From assembly GCA_910579225.1 (NCBI GenBank), contig CAJTTI010000005.1, forward strand, positions 123,367 through 187,366: DNA of 64,000 nt. Direction: 5' to 3'. Made by a program: the position numbers and the translations under genes. This document shows positions 1 through 9,240 of the stretch, piece after piece. The DNA is from an uncultured Lachnospiraceae bacterium. Lineage in GTDB: Bacteria; Bacillota; Clostridia; Lachnospirales; Lachnospiraceae. The first letter of the stretch is position 1; each line of letters opens with the position of its first letter. The notes under the pieces are model-generated. The model worked only from the letters and a program-made list of their open reading frames with translations. It was not told the origin of the DNA and ran no database searches.

Positions 1-1346
1 TCATTATAACGATCACCTATATATGTGAAAATACCTCTTGGTCTTTTTTTAATGCATGCACGAATTAATGCTGTCATTGCAATGGCATGTTTGTATGGAT
101 CATGTATTCTAGAAATGTTGGTTCGCAACACATCAATTATAGCATTTTCCTGATCTGTAAAATATAACCCCTGAAATGTAGATTCTACAAAATGATCTGA
201 CTCTTTTTCCCTAGCCAATAATTCCTTTGCTTCCTCCAAGGGTAATATAACATGATTATTTTCAACCATTGCTTTCGTAAATACAGCACACATTACCATA
301 TAATCATTACTGATAACTTTTTTCCCCTGAGCTTTAAACATATACCCTACAATTCCGGATCCAGAAAAAAGATCCACAGCTGTATCAAATGTGAATCGTG
401 AAGCAACAGCCCAGATTTGTGGCAATAATTTGCTCTTAGAGCCCATAAATCTGGTCGGCGGATATTTCAACACCTGTTCGGGTAATGGTTGAAGCATCGT
501 TTTTAATATTGTATTTTTTTTAGGTAAAATATCGACAATAACATCTTCGCCGTTTCTTTTATTCCCATTACAGGAAATGTACCTTTTCGTCTGCACAACT
601 TCTATTTTATAATCTGCATACAACTCATGAACCAGCGGATGATTCGAATTCGTCAGTATCACATGACATCCCAAATCTTGTAAACGTTTTACCTCATATG
701 CCAGTTGAATATGATCTTCCTCATAAAACTGCTCCTTCGTATATCTTTTAAAATCTGAATATTCCGAAATCGGTAGATAGGGAGGATCTAAAAACACAAA
801 ATCATTTTCTTCCGCATATTCTCTTAATATTGAAAGGTAGTCGCCACACTTTATCGTAGCTTTTTTTAAAACTTCGGATGCCGCATATAACGCATCTTTA
901 TCGCAAAACTTCGGAGCTTTATATTTTCCAAATGGCACATTAAATTGTCCGCTTCTATTAACACGGTATAAACCGTTAAAACATGTTTTGTTTAAATAAA
1001 TTGTTCTTGCCGCTGCTTCTTCTTTTTTCAGTTCTGTCCATTCCAATGACCGTACAGAATAAAAATCTTCTTTTGTATTTTTATATTCTTTCAAATATGA
1101 GATTACATCGTCAACATGATCAGCAACCTGTTGATACATATTAATCAATTCCGGATTACTGTCCGCCACAACAGCCTGTTCCGGACATAATTCAAAAAAC
1201 AAAGCACCCCCGCCAATAAAAGGTTCTATATATTTTCCAAATCGGACCGGTATTTTGGGCATAATATTACTTAGCATCTGTGTTTTCCCACCTGCCCATT
1301 TTAAAACCGGTTTTGCTTGTACCATCTTTTCCTGCTTTACTGCCAT
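1..1346 (-). CDS. Tandem-domain N6-adenine DNA methyltransferase (D12 class, M.FokI-like layout), 3' end beyond window
   Basis: 448 codons are open from the ATG at 1346 (RBS AAGGAGAGG) to the window edge with no stop, so the C-terminus is missing. Residues 1-280 are a Dam-type alpha-class methylase: KWAGGK at 16-21, SAM motif I FIGGG at 43-47, catalytic DPPY at 187-190. A second D12-type domain begins near residue 298 with RFMGSKSKLL and DLFSGSG at 325-331; its own DPPY motif would lie outside the window. Two fused adenine methylases are the known arrangement in M.FokI, where each half methylates one strand of an asymmetric site. By inference this is the protective enzyme of a type IIS restriction-modification system, whose nuclease could lie further left. 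The DNA is clearly more AT-rich than the rest of the window, which suggests transfer. Confidence 0.85.
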   Translation of the reverse strand, partial: MAVKQEKMVQAKPVLKWAGGKTQMLSNIMPKIPVRFGKYIEPFIGGGALFFELCPEQAVVADSNPELINMYQQVADHVDDVISYLKEYKNTKEDFYSVRSLEWTELKKEEAAARTIYLNKTCFNGLYRVNRSGQFNVPFGKYKAPKFCDKDALYAASEVLKKATIKCGDYLSILREYAEENDFVFLDPPYLPISEYSDFKRYTKEQFYEEDHIQLAYEVKRLQDLGCHVILTNSNHPLVHELYADYKIEVVQTKRYISCNGNKRNGEDVIVDILPKKNTILKTMLQPLPEQVLKYPPTRFMGSKSKLLPQIWAVASRFTFDTAVDLFSGSGIVGYMFKAQGKKVISNDYMVMCAVFTKAMVENNHVILPLEEAKELLAREKESDHFVESTFQGLYFTDQENAIIDVLRTNISRIHDPYKHAIAMTALIRACIKKRPRGIFTYIGDRYN

Positions 1347-1377
1347 GTCTGCCTCTCCTTAATTTCTATTATTCTCA

Positions 1378-1416
1378 TAATATTGCTAATATTACATTTT
1401 ATTATCCACGAATCAA
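1378..1416 (-). promoter_or_regulatory. Promoter and overlapping palindrome upstream of the tandem methylase
   Basis: On the minus strand TTGATT (1411-1416) and TAATAT (1389-1394) are 16 nt apart. The -10 lies inside a perfect 7-bp inverted repeat with a 3-nt spacer, TAATATTAGCAATATTA (1378-1394). A site here could serve an autoregulator, such as a controller protein or the methylase itself. The promoter is fair and the operator role is inference. Confidence 0.4.
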
Positions 1417-1563
1417 GCAGACATGCCTGTATGATCGTTTACACCGTAAATCATGATTAAAAATTTAATTCCAGCCTTTTATTTCAAATATATTTCGGAC
1501 TTGTTTTAATCATAGTGACATTTTATCATGTAGTTTGAGCAACATCAATATTCAATTCAAATA

Positions 1564-2280
1564 TCAAGGTTTCTCCAATATAAATATATATTCATGCGCC
1601 AACATTAAAAAAGTCTTTTCTTTTCTAATCCAGTAATTAGTGGAACGACAATTATGCTGCTCTTTAATAATTATTTCCTTAAGTTTAAATCCCTCATTAA
1701 CAAATTTTTGCATAGCACTCATTCCCAATGGTAAAACATATCCTTTTCTGCGTATATCACCAATCATAAAACCGCAAATTCCCTTCTTCTTTAGCACCCT
1801 AAAAGATTCCTCAGCAATTTTACCCAACGCTTGTAAAAATTTTTCATATTTCAAATGTGACATATCCCCTTTAATATCCCTACTGTATCGTATAATATCT
1901 GCATACGGCGGATGTGTACATATTAAATCTATACTTTCATCTTTTAAAAATGATAAATCAGCTGCATTACCCTGTTTTGTGAAAATTTTTGATGTTTCCA
2001 GACAAGCAAATTCAAGATTTGTGTTAGAAAATTTGACCGCATCAGGATTAATATCGATTCCGATAGCATTTCTTCCTAATAATTTTGCCTCGACTAATGT
2101 TGTTCCACTACCTAAGAATTGGTCTAATATCCAATCCTGTTTTTTTGAATACATTAAAATAATATTTCTTGGAATGTATGGGGACCAGTTCCCACGATAT
2201 TTTCCGGAATGTGTAGCCCAGTTCCCTCGTTCGGGAAAAGACCATACCGTTGAATTTTCTAATTTGAATCGTTCAGACAC
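1564..2280 (-). CDS. DNA methyltransferase, beta-class-like (N4/N6 amino), 238 aa
   Basis: This is a SAM-dependent DNA methylase with motif I LDQFLGSGTT (52-61) followed by an acidic VEA, the GIDINPD strand at 74-80, and a HPPY variant of the catalytic tetrad at 123-126. The N-terminal ATHSGKYRGNWSP stretch is typical of small stand-alone methylases of this group. Start is GTG at 2280; the nearest GGGAG is about 15 nt upstream, which is rather far. It lies upstream of the tandem methylase on the same strand with a 217-bp gap, in the same AT-rich DNA, so both probably belong to one modification island. No nuclease partner is visible. Its sequence specificity cannot be told. Confidence 0.8.
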   Translation of the reverse strand: MSERFKLENSTVWSFPERGNWATHSGKYRGNWSPYIPRNIILMYSKKQDWILDQFLGSGTTLVEAKLLGRNAIGIDINPDAVKFSNTNLEFACLETSKIFTKQGNAADLSFLKDESIDLICTHPPYADIIRYSRDIKGDMSHLKYEKFLQALGKIAEESFRVLKKKGICGFMIGDIRRKGYVLPLGMSAMQKFVNEGFKLKEIIIKEQHNCRSTNYWIRKEKTFLMLAHEYIFILEKP

Positions 2281-2497
2281 TTTTTTATAAAATATCTCCC
2301 TTCTGTTCTTTATATTATTATACTTCTATCAATCTATTGCGTCTATAAAATATTCTCCTGAATGCCAATCTTTTATCTATCATAAAATATCAGCAACCAG
2401 ATCAATTCTGCAGAATGCTCTGCCAGACATTTGAACAAGAGCATTTCTACAAGAATTTTCCATAATAAATCTTTTTAAAACTGGACTCTCCGCTGTT

Positions 2498-3538
2498 CTA
2501 TACTTCCGCATCTCCCCGCTCGCTTACCAGCCGGTAACCGCTCGCCTCCACCTGACGCCGGAGACTCCCGATACATTCCGCCGCCTCTTCCCCGGTACAA
2601 TTCTTGTGATCATACAGTTCATACTGCTTCCGGTTTTCCAGCGGAGACAAATTGGGCATCACCACATTGGCTCCCGCCCTCAGTCCTTTCTCCCGTCCGT
2701 CAGGCGCAAGAGTTCCCAGCGCCGTCGTTGCGGGCAGCAGCACTTTGGGAAGCAGAATCCGGATTATAGACAACAGGAACAGAGTCAGTTCCACGCTTCC
2801 CGCTTTTTCTTCTGCAAATATCGTATCATGATGCGGAATAAACGGTCCGATTCCCACCATATGAGGCTGCAATTCTTTCAAATATACCAGATCTTCTGCC
2901 AGACAGTCCACTGTCTGGCCCGGAGAACCGACCATAAAGCCCGCTCCCACCTGATACCCCAGAAGTTTCAGATCTGAAAGACACAGTTTGCGTACGACAA
3001 GATTCATGTCAGGCGGATGAAGTTTCCTGTAATGTTCCTCATTTGCCGTCTCGTGGCGCAGCAGATACCGGTCCGCCCCTGCTTCTTTGAACAGACGATA
3101 GCTTTCATAGGAACGCTCTCCCAGAGACAACGTGATGGCGCAGTCCGGATAGCGCTCCCGAACAGCCCGAATGATCTCGGCCATCCGTTTGTCTGTATAC
3201 CACAGATCCTCTCCTCCCTGGAGAACAAACGTTCGAAAACCGAGTTCATATCCTTTTCTGCAGCATTCCAGGATCTCCTCTTTGGTCAGGCGATAACGGC
3301 GGACATGAAGGTTTCTTCGGCCGATACCGCAGTAATAACAGTTATTTCTGCAGTAATTAGTAAATTCAATCAGTCCTCTTGTATAAACCTTATCTCCATA
3401 ATATCGTTTTCGGACGCGCACTGCCTCTTCCCGTAGTGCCTGCACTGCTTCCGGATCATCCGCACATTTGATCAGCTCAATGTATTCTTCTTTTGCCATA
3501 TCCGGATTTCTGATAAATTTTTCTGCTGTTTGATTCAT
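2498..3538 (-). CDS. hydE: [FeFe]-hydrogenase H-cluster radical SAM maturase HydE
   Basis: HydE takes part, with HydF and HydG, in building the 2Fe subcluster of [FeFe]-hydrogenase. The radical-SAM CxxxCxxC is Cys63, Cys67 and Cys70 (CRNNCYYC), followed by the family stretch TFVLQGGED and a complete TIM-barrel of 346 residues, the normal length. An RBS GGGGCGG precedes the ATG at 3538. HydG, HydF and the hydrogenase are not in this window. It lies just downstream of an aldehyde and an alcohol dehydrogenase on the same strand (12-bp gap), so it may be co-transcribed with fermentation genes. The gene also marks the edge of the AT-rich methylase island. Confidence 0.92.
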   Translation of the reverse strand: MNQTAEKFIRNPDMAKEEYIELIKCADDPEAVQALREEAVRVRKRYYGDKVYTRGLIEFTNYCRNNCYYCGIGRRNLHVRRYRLTKEEILECCRKGYELGFRTFVLQGGEDLWYTDKRMAEIIRAVRERYPDCAITLSLGERSYESYRLFKEAGADRYLLRHETANEEHYRKLHPPDMNLVVRKLCLSDLKLLGYQVGAGFMVGSPGQTVDCLAEDLVYLKELQPHMVGIGPFIPHHDTIFAEEKAGSVELTLFLLSIIRILLPKVLLPATTALGTLAPDGREKGLRAGANVVMPNLSPLENRKQYELYDHKNCTGEEAAECIGSLRRQVEASGYRLVSERGDAEV

Positions 3539-3550
3539 ATTTCCGCCCCT

Positions 3551-4921
3551 CTATCTTACGAACATCCGCACCATCTTCTCTTTCACTACACTATAAGGCT
3601 GATAGCGCAAGGGCAGATCCAGCCAGTTGTATTTCTTCACGATGCTCTTCTCATGGCTGAATGTATCAAAGCTCTTCTTTCCGTGATAAGCTCCCATACC
3701 ACTGTCTCCCACCCCACCGAAGCCCAGATGAGAGGTAGCCAAATGTATCACCGTATCGTTCACACAGCCTCCCCCAAACGGCACCTGCTTCAGAAACCGT
3801 TCTTCTGTCTTCCGGTCTCCTGTAAACAGGTACAGTGCCAGAGGTTTTGGCCGCCGTCTCACAAAAACATACGCTTCCTCCATGGAATCAACCGTCAGCA
3901 CCGGCAGAAGCGGCCCGAAAATCTCCTCCTGCATCACCGGGTCCTCTTCTGTTACGCCATCCATGACAGCAGGCTCAATCCGGAGCGCAGACGCGTCGCT
4001 CTCCCCTCCGTGAACCAGCCTGTCCCGGTCCATCAGTCCCAGCACCCGTTCAAAATGCTTCCGGTTCACCATTTTTCCGTAATCCGGATTCGCAAGCGGC
4101 TGCGCTCCGTATTGTCTCACAATTTCTTTTTTGACATATGTCAAAAACTCATCTTTGATGCTCCGTTCCGCCAGCACATAGTCCGGAGCCACGCAGGTCT
4201 GTCCACAATTCAGGTATTTTCCAAACACCAATCTGCGGGCCGCCAGTTTCAGATCCGCCGTATGGTCCACGATGCAGGGGCTCTTTCCGCCCAGTTCCAG
4301 CGTCACCGGAGTCAGATGGACAGAAGCTTTCTCCATTACCATCTTCCCCACTTTCACTCCGCCAGTGAAGAAAATATAATCAAACCTCTGCTCCAGAAGA
4401 TTCTGGTTCTCCTGCCTTCCACCTTCCACCACGGCCACATAATTCTCCGCAAAAGACTCCCGGAGCATCCTCGCCAGCACGCCAGATACCGTCGGCGAAT
4501 AGGCGGAAGGCTTGATCACGCAGCAGTTTCCCGCAGCCAAGGCACCGATCAGCGGTTCCAATGTCAGAAGCACCGGATAATTCCAGGGAGACATGATCAG
4601 TACAACTCCATATGGCTCCTGCACTGTAAAACTTTTTCCGTGAAACTGAGAAAGCGGAGTCCGGACCGTACGGTTCCTGCTCCATCGTCTGATATGTTTC
4701 CTTACATAACGAAGCTCCGAAAGCGTCAATCCGATCTCGCACATATAAGCTTCTGCTCTGGATTTCCCCAGATCTTTTCTGAGTGCTCCGGCCAATTCTG
4801 ATTCGTATTTTTTAATTGCCGTTTCCAGCGCGTCCAGAGCCCGTATCCGGCAGGAGACGGCAATGGTCTCTCTGCTGTCAAAAAAGCTCCTCTGTCTCTT
4901 CACCAACGCCTCTGTCCTCAT
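3551..4921 (-). CDS. Aldehyde dehydrogenase family protein (class 3-like), 456 aa
   Basis: An NAD(P)-dependent aldehyde dehydrogenase. It has SPWNYP (111-116) in the cofactor site, the general-base glutamate in LELGGKSP (Glu209), FFTGG near 185 and the catalytic cysteine in NCGQTCV (Cys243). The 456-residue length and C-terminal DTFSHEKS pattern fit the shorter class-3/fatty-aldehyde type found in Firmicutes rather than the CoA-acylating enzymes. It follows the iron alcohol dehydrogenase after 3 nt, so the pair probably interconverts alcohol, aldehyde and acid. Substrate cannot be read from sequence. Confidence 0.9.
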   Translation of the reverse strand: MRTEALVKRQRSFFDSRETIAVSCRIRALDALETAIKKYESELAGALRKDLGKSRAEAYMCEIGLTLSELRYVRKHIRRWSRNRTVRTPLSQFHGKSFTVQEPYGVVLIMSPWNYPVLLTLEPLIGALAAGNCCVIKPSAYSPTVSGVLARMLRESFAENYVAVVEGGRQENQNLLEQRFDYIFFTGGVKVGKMVMEKASVHLTPVTLELGGKSPCIVDHTADLKLAARRLVFGKYLNCGQTCVAPDYVLAERSIKDEFLTYVKKEIVRQYGAQPLANPDYGKMVNRKHFERVLGLMDRDRLVHGGESDASALRIEPAVMDGVTEEDPVMQEEIFGPLLPVLTVDSMEEAYVFVRRRPKPLALYLFTGDRKTEERFLKQVPFGGGCVNDTVIHLATSHLGFGGVGDSGMGAYHGKKSFDTFSHEKSIVKKYNWLDLPLRYQPYSVVKEKMVRMFVR

Positions 4922-4924
4922 GAA

Positions 4925-6127
4925 CTACCTTCCTTTCACCTCATAGTAGATCTGTTCCAGTTCTTTCCGATTCATCAGTACCGGAACCGGATACAGAGGA
5001 TTCCCTTCCTTATCCGCATGCTCCGCCATCACCGGAATATCTTCCGGCTGAATCTCCGGAAAATGACGCGGAATCTCCATAGAATCATTCATTTCCTGAA
5101 TCCAGTCAATGAAGCATGCCGCCGCCTCTTTGTCTCCCATCTTCCGGTCCACCACTCCGGCATTCCTTGCAAGCCGGGCCAGTTTCTTTCTGCAGGCAGG
5201 CCCATACATCCGAAGAACAATGGGCAGAATCACTGCATTGGCAAGTCCATGGGGAGTTCCATACTGTCCGCCCAAAGAATGGGCCACTGCGTGAATATAT
5301 CCTACATAGGATTTTGTAAATGCAACTCCGGCGCAGTAAGCCGCTTTCAGCATTCCGCTTCTGGCTTCCTTATCCTGTCCGTTGTCATAGGCCGCTTTCA
5401 GATGCTGATAGATCAGATGAACCGCCTCCTCCGCCATCATCCGGGTCTCTTTCGTGGTAGAATTCCCAATGTAAGCCTCCACTGCATGGGTCAGGGCATC
5501 CATACCCGTAGTCGCCGTAATGCTCCTGGGAAGCCCCATGGTCTCATGATAGTCCAGTACTGCGTAGCGGGGAATCAGGCTGAAATCATTGATTGAATAC
5601 TTATGATGCTTTTCGCTGTCTGTAATCACTGCCGCCAAAGTCGTCTCGCTCCCTGTACCTGCCGTAGTCGGTACTGCAATCAGAATGGGCAGCCTTTTAT
5701 GCACTTTTAAGAGTCCTTTCATCTGACGGATACTCTGCCGCGGCTTTACGATTCTCGCACCCGCTGCTTTGGCACAGTCCATGGACGAACCGCCACCAAA
5801 AGCAATGATCGCCTGAGCGCCGTGGGAAAGATACAGTTCCCGCGCTTCTTCCACATTTTGAATGGTCGGATTCGCTACTGTCCGGTCATAGATACAATAA
5901 GAGACTTTTGCCTCTCTCAACGTTTTCTCCAGGAATTCTGTAAGTCCCAGGCCGCGGATCCCGCCGTCTGTCACGATCATGAGCGAACGAATTTCTTTTT
6001 TTCGGCATACATCCGCAATCCCGGCCACAGACGGAATAATCTTCGGATTTCGGTAAGGCAAAACCGGAAGCGCTGCCCGAAATACAGTCTGAAAAGTCCT
6101 GCAATATATTTTTCTGATCCTCCACAT
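4925..6127 (-). CDS. Iron-containing alcohol dehydrogenase
   Basis: Group III metal-dependent alcohol dehydrogenase. It shows the NAD-binding GGGSSMDCAKA motif, PTTAGTGSE, and the metal-ligand histidines in HAVEAYIG, HAVAHSLGG and GTPHG. The frame is open to an ATG at 6145, but that start has AAAGG touching it. The ATG at 6127 has GGATGAGGTG at a better distance and is preferred (400 aa). The 3-nt spacing to the aldehyde dehydrogenase gene indicates translational coupling. The long N-terminal segment before the first beta strand is slightly unusual. The substrate is unknown; a fermentative role is inferred. Confidence 0.88.
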   Translation of the reverse strand: MWRIRKIYCRTFQTVFRAALPVLPYRNPKIIPSVAGIADVCRKKEIRSLMIVTDGGIRGLGLTEFLEKTLREAKVSYCIYDRTVANPTIQNVEEARELYLSHGAQAIIAFGGGSSMDCAKAAGARIVKPRQSIRQMKGLLKVHKRLPILIAVPTTAGTGSETTLAAVITDSEKHHKYSINDFSLIPRYAVLDYHETMGLPRSITATTGMDALTHAVEAYIGNSTTKETRMMAEEAVHLIYQHLKAAYDNGQDKEARSGMLKAAYCAGVAFTKSYVGYIHAVAHSLGGQYGTPHGLANAVILPIVLRMYGPACRKKLARLARNAGVVDRKMGDKEAAACFIDWIQEMNDSMEIPRHFPEIQPEDIPVMAEHADKEGNPLYPVPVLMNRKELEQIYYEVKGR

Positions 6128-6203
6128 GCTGCTTATGCACCTCATCCTTTATTGAAATACGGCTTAAGTATACTCTGTTTTTGACTCTGGGGCAACTGTT
6201 TCC

Positions 6204-7040
6204 TTACCGCTTCATGCACATCCCTGCCAGACTGCACAAGACAAAAGCCAGAATATCCATGCACACAACCGTCGCTCCTACTGGTGTGGAAGCCAGAATC
6301 GAGCAGAGAATTCCGGACGCCGCACAGATTACCGATAAAACCGCCGACATGACCACTACGCCAAAAAAGTTTTTAAAAATCCGCATGGCAGAAAGCGCAG
6401 GAAAGATAATCAAAGCTGAGATAAGCAAGGAACCTGCCAGTTTCATGGCAAGTACAATAACCGATGCGGTCACCACCGCAATTAACAGATCATACCGTTT
6501 TACGTTCATACCTGTTGCCTGGGCAAATGTCTCATCAAAAGTCACCGCAAATATCCGGTGATAAAATATGGTAAACAAAATCATCACCAATACCGACATA
6601 AATATGCACAGCCACACATCCGTTATGGAAAGAGTCAGGATCGCCGTGGAACCGAACAGTGTACTGCATACATCTCCGGTCAGATTTGCCGATTTGGAAA
6701 ACAGATTCAGGAACAAATAACCACATGCAAGAGCGCCCACAGAGATCATGGCTATGACTGCATCCCCCTTCAGCTTCGCATTCTGTCCCGTCCGCAGAAG
6801 TAATATCGCAGAACCGATTGTAACCGGCAGAACCACTGCCGTATCATTCCCCACATCCAGTACAGTCGCCACTGCCATGGCACCAAATGCCACATGAGAA
6901 AGGCCGTCTCCGATAAAGGAAAATCGTTTCAGCACCAGGGACACGCCCAGCAGAGAAGACGACAGCGCAATCAGCACCCCCACCAGCATGGCATAACGGA
7001 CAAAAGGGTAACTAAAATAAGTTCCAAGCATCTCAAACAA
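6204..7040 (-). CDS. Metal ABC transporter permease (ZnuB family)
   Basis: Integral membrane permease of a zinc/manganese-type ABC importer. There are about eight hydrophobic segments, with the family pattern SSLLGVSLVLKRFSFIGDGL near the N-terminus and a SLLISALIIFPALSA segment near the C-terminus. It is last in the operon zur-znuA-znuC-znuB and overlaps the end of the ATPase gene. The start is uncertain: GTG at 7061, TTG at 7040 (GGAGG 8 nt upstream, used here) or ATG at 7031. Metal preference is inferred from the Zur-like regulator at the head of the operon. Confidence 0.88.
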   Translation of the reverse strand: MFEMLGTYFSYPFVRYAMLVGVLIALSSSLLGVSLVLKRFSFIGDGLSHVAFGAMAVATVLDVGNDTAVVLPVTIGSAILLLRTGQNAKLKGDAVIAMISVGALACGYLFLNLFSKSANLTGDVCSTLFGSTAILTLSITDVWLCIFMSVLVMILFTIFYHRIFAVTFDETFAQATGMNVKRYDLLIAVVTASVIVLAMKLAGSLLISALIIFPALSAMRIFKNFFGVVVMSAVLSVICAASGILCSILASTPVGATVVCMDILAFVLCSLAGMCMKR

Positions 7041-7752
7041 TTCTTCCACCTCCCGTCGCACTGAGGTAGGCCTTTCCGATCCCGCTTTTCAGATAATCCT
7101 CTTTCGTTCCGAAGAACAGTGGTTCCTCACTGATATGCAGAATGTGATCTGCGTAGGCAACTGCTGCATGCAGATCGTGAGACACCATAATAATCGTGAT
7201 CTTTTCCTTCCTGTTCAGCTCTTCCAGAAGTTCATACATCTCCTGAACTGCCACCGGATCCAGTCCGGCCACCGGTTCGTCCAGAAGAAGCATGTATCTG
7301 GTGGCACACATGGCTCTTGCCAGCAATACTCTCTGCTGCTGGCCTCCGGATAATTCCCGATAACAGCGACCCGCCAGACGGGTAATCCCAAGCTTCTCCA
7401 TCTGCTCCGCCGCTGCTTCTTTTTCCTTTCTTCCATAAAACGGACGCCACCCAAACCGTCCAAGACAGCCAGACCGTACGATCTCCTGCACAGAAGCCGG
7501 AAAGTCCTTTTGTACCACGGTCTGCTGAGGCAGGTATCCGATCCCGTCCGCTTCCAGACCGTCTCCCATACGAATCTCCCCTGACATGGGTGCTTTTAAC
7601 TTAAGCAGCGCCTTCATCAATGTGCTTTTGCCGGAGCCGTTTTCTCCTACAATACACAGATAATCCCCCTGGTTCACTTCAAAATTCAGATGCTGTATCA
7701 CTGCTTTTCCTTCATATCCCAGTGCCACATCCCTGCATAAAATCTGTGCCAT
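7033..7752 (-). CDS. Metal ABC transporter ATP-binding protein (ZnuC family)
   Basis: Cytoplasmic ATPase of the metal importer. It has Walker A GENGSGKS, ABC signature LSGGQQQR, Walker B LLLDEP, and the switch histidine in MVSHD. The open frame reaches 7788, but the ATG at 7752 lies directly after the substrate-binding protein stop (7754) and matches the usual family N-terminus MAQILCRDVALGYEG. An ATG at 7764 is the alternative. It is translationally coupled to both neighbours. Confidence 0.9.
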   Translation of the reverse strand: MAQILCRDVALGYEGKAVIQHLNFEVNQGDYLCIVGENGSGKSTLMKALLKLKAPMSGEIRMGDGLEADGIGYLPQQTVVQKDFPASVQEIVRSGCLGRFGWRPFYGRKEKEAAAEQMEKLGITRLAGRCYRELSGGQQQRVLLARAMCATRYMLLLDEPVAGLDPVAVQEMYELLEELNRKEKITIIMVSHDLHAAVAYADHILHISEEPLFFGTKEDYLKSGIGKAYLSATGGGRIV

Positions 7753-7753
7753 C

Positions 7754-8806
7754 TTATTCACCATCCCGGACTTCCAGCGCCTTCGCAAGCACCTCCAGGT
7801 TCCTTTCCATGATGGAGAGATAATTCTCTCCTCTCTCCATATCCGCTTTGCTCACAGACTGCATGGAATCAAACATCCACACCTGTTGATCCCGGGTCCG
7901 GGTATTTTCCGCAATGGTCCGGGCAATCTTCTGGTCCGAACCGTCAATCGCCAACACCACAGGCAGCCGGAGCTCTCCAGCCTTCTCTGCCAGAAATGCA
8001 ATTGTTGAAAAACTTGCCTCCGTCTCCGCCGAACAACCTGCGAAAGCCGCATAACATGTAATCCCGTAATCCTTTGCCAGGTAGCAGAATGGAAAACGGT
8101 CTCCAAACAGCAACACTGGTTCCTGTGTCTGGCTTATCGTATGGATATACTTAAGGTCCAGCGCCCGAAGCTTTGCCTGATAGGCCTCATTATTTTGCTG
8201 ATAGAGACTGCTGTGCGCTTCGTCCAGTGTACATAATGCTTCTGTCACTGTCTGGCATACCTTCTCCGCATTTCTGAGAGAAAGCCAGACATGCTCGTCA
8301 TATTCCTCTTCATCTGTCTCATGAATATGTCCGCGTACTTCTTTCATTCCCTCCAGACGCTCTTCTTCCACTATGGAGTCTTTCAGAATCTCCATCAGAT
8401 TCAGCACTTTACGGTCCGGATTCTGTCCGTTTTCCAGAGCTTTCTCCACCCAGAAATCGGATTCTCCTCCCACATAAAGGAACAGATCTGCTTCGGCAAT
8501 TTCTTTCATATCCCATATGGTCGGCTGATAACTGTGCAGATCTGCGCCATTCACCAGCAAAAGCGTAAGCTCCACACTGTCAATCCGTTCTCCAAGGATC
8601 TGTTTCACCCAGTCGTATTCCGGAAAAATCGTACATACAATCTTCAGTCCGTCATCAAATACCTTCTCTTCTGTTGCCTGACGCCGGCATCCGCACAAAG
8701 AGACCACCACAAACATTGTCAGTAATGCCAGGGAGATCTTCTTCCATATAGCAAATCCTTTTCTTATCTGACTGGCCGCTCTAAATACCGGCTTTTGTTC
8801 TTCCAT
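7754..8806 (-). CDS. Metal ABC transporter substrate-binding lipoprotein (ZnuA/AdcA family)
   Basis: Extracellular metal-binding lipoprotein that hands metal to the permease. With the ATG at 8806 (RBS GGCGGAGG) the signal peptide is residues 1-39 and the lipobox is LCGC with Cys40. Metal-ligand regions are NGADLHSYQP, an acidic, histidine-containing loop HIHETDEEEYDEHVW typical of zinc binders, and AIDGSDQ near the C-terminus. The start overlaps the zur stop by one base (TGATG). The open frame continues upstream inside zur and is not needed. Confidence 0.88.
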   Translation of the reverse strand: MEEQKPVFRAASQIRKGFAIWKKISLALLTMFVVVSLCGCRRQATEEKVFDDGLKIVCTIFPEYDWVKQILGERIDSVELTLLLVNGADLHSYQPTIWDMKEIAEADLFLYVGGESDFWVEKALENGQNPDRKVLNLMEILKDSIVEEERLEGMKEVRGHIHETDEEEYDEHVWLSLRNAEKVCQTVTEALCTLDEAHSSLYQQNNEAYQAKLRALDLKYIHTISQTQEPVLLFGDRFPFCYLAKDYGITCYAAFAGCSAETEASFSTIAFLAEKAGELRLPVVLAIDGSDQKIARTIAENTRTRDQQVWMFDSMQSVSKADMERGENYLSIMERNLEVLAKALEVRDGE

Positions 8807-9228
8807 CAACTTTCGCCTCCGCCTTTGCAGCATCCCTCGCACTGTCCTAACAGAACTGTTCTTCCCTCATCAATTTGAAAATGATGTTTCTTCATCACCT
8901 GTACCAAAAATGCCTCGCTCTCTCTGTCATCCATATGATAAAGCTTTCCGCACACGGAACATTTCATATGCAGATGGCTGTCGCAATGTTCTCCACACAT
9001 CATCTGGTATAAAAATGTCCGGCTGTTTTCTTTCACAAACCGTTTCACCAGCCCTTCTTCCACCAGCTTTGGTATCATCCGGTATATTGTACTCTTGCCA
9101 GGTGCCGGCAGGCTCCCCGGTTCCGCTTTTAACCGCTCACACCACTCCTCGATGGTATATGCTTCCTCGCTGTGCAGCTTCATATAAGCCAGAAGCCGTT
9201 TTCTCTGTTCCGTCTGATACTGCGCCAT
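8806..9228 (-). CDS. zur: Fur-family metalloregulator, probably Zur
   Basis: A 140-residue Fur-superfamily repressor with an N-terminal winged helix (YTIEEWCERL, STIYRMIPKL) and a C-terminal dimerisation/metal domain. That domain has HCDSHLH and two CxxC pairs (CSVC, CEGC) that make the structural zinc site. It is the first gene of the operon and is co-transcribed with the zinc-type importer, so zinc is the likely ligand. A palindrome overlapping its promoter (9241-9263) suggests autoregulation. RBS GGAGGG precedes the ATG at 9228. Fur, Mur or PerR cannot be fully excluded from sequence. Confidence 0.85.
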   Translation of the reverse strand: MAQYQTEQRKRLLAYMKLHSEEAYTIEEWCERLKAEPGSLPAPGKSTIYRMIPKLVEEGLVKRFVKENSRTFLYQMMCGEHCDSHLHMKCSVCGKLYHMDDRESEAFLVQVMKKHHFQIDEGRTVLLGQCEGCCKGGGES

Positions 9229-9240
9229 AAAACGCCCTCC

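Noticed and set aside
1640..2290. 216-codon plus-strand frame over the second methylase
   Set aside because: Antisense to a gene with clear methylase motifs.
3530..4801. 423-codon open frame on the plus strand over the aldehyde dehydrogenase gene
   Set aside because: It is the antisense frame of a well-matched gene with all catalytic motifs, and its own sequence has no recognisable domain.
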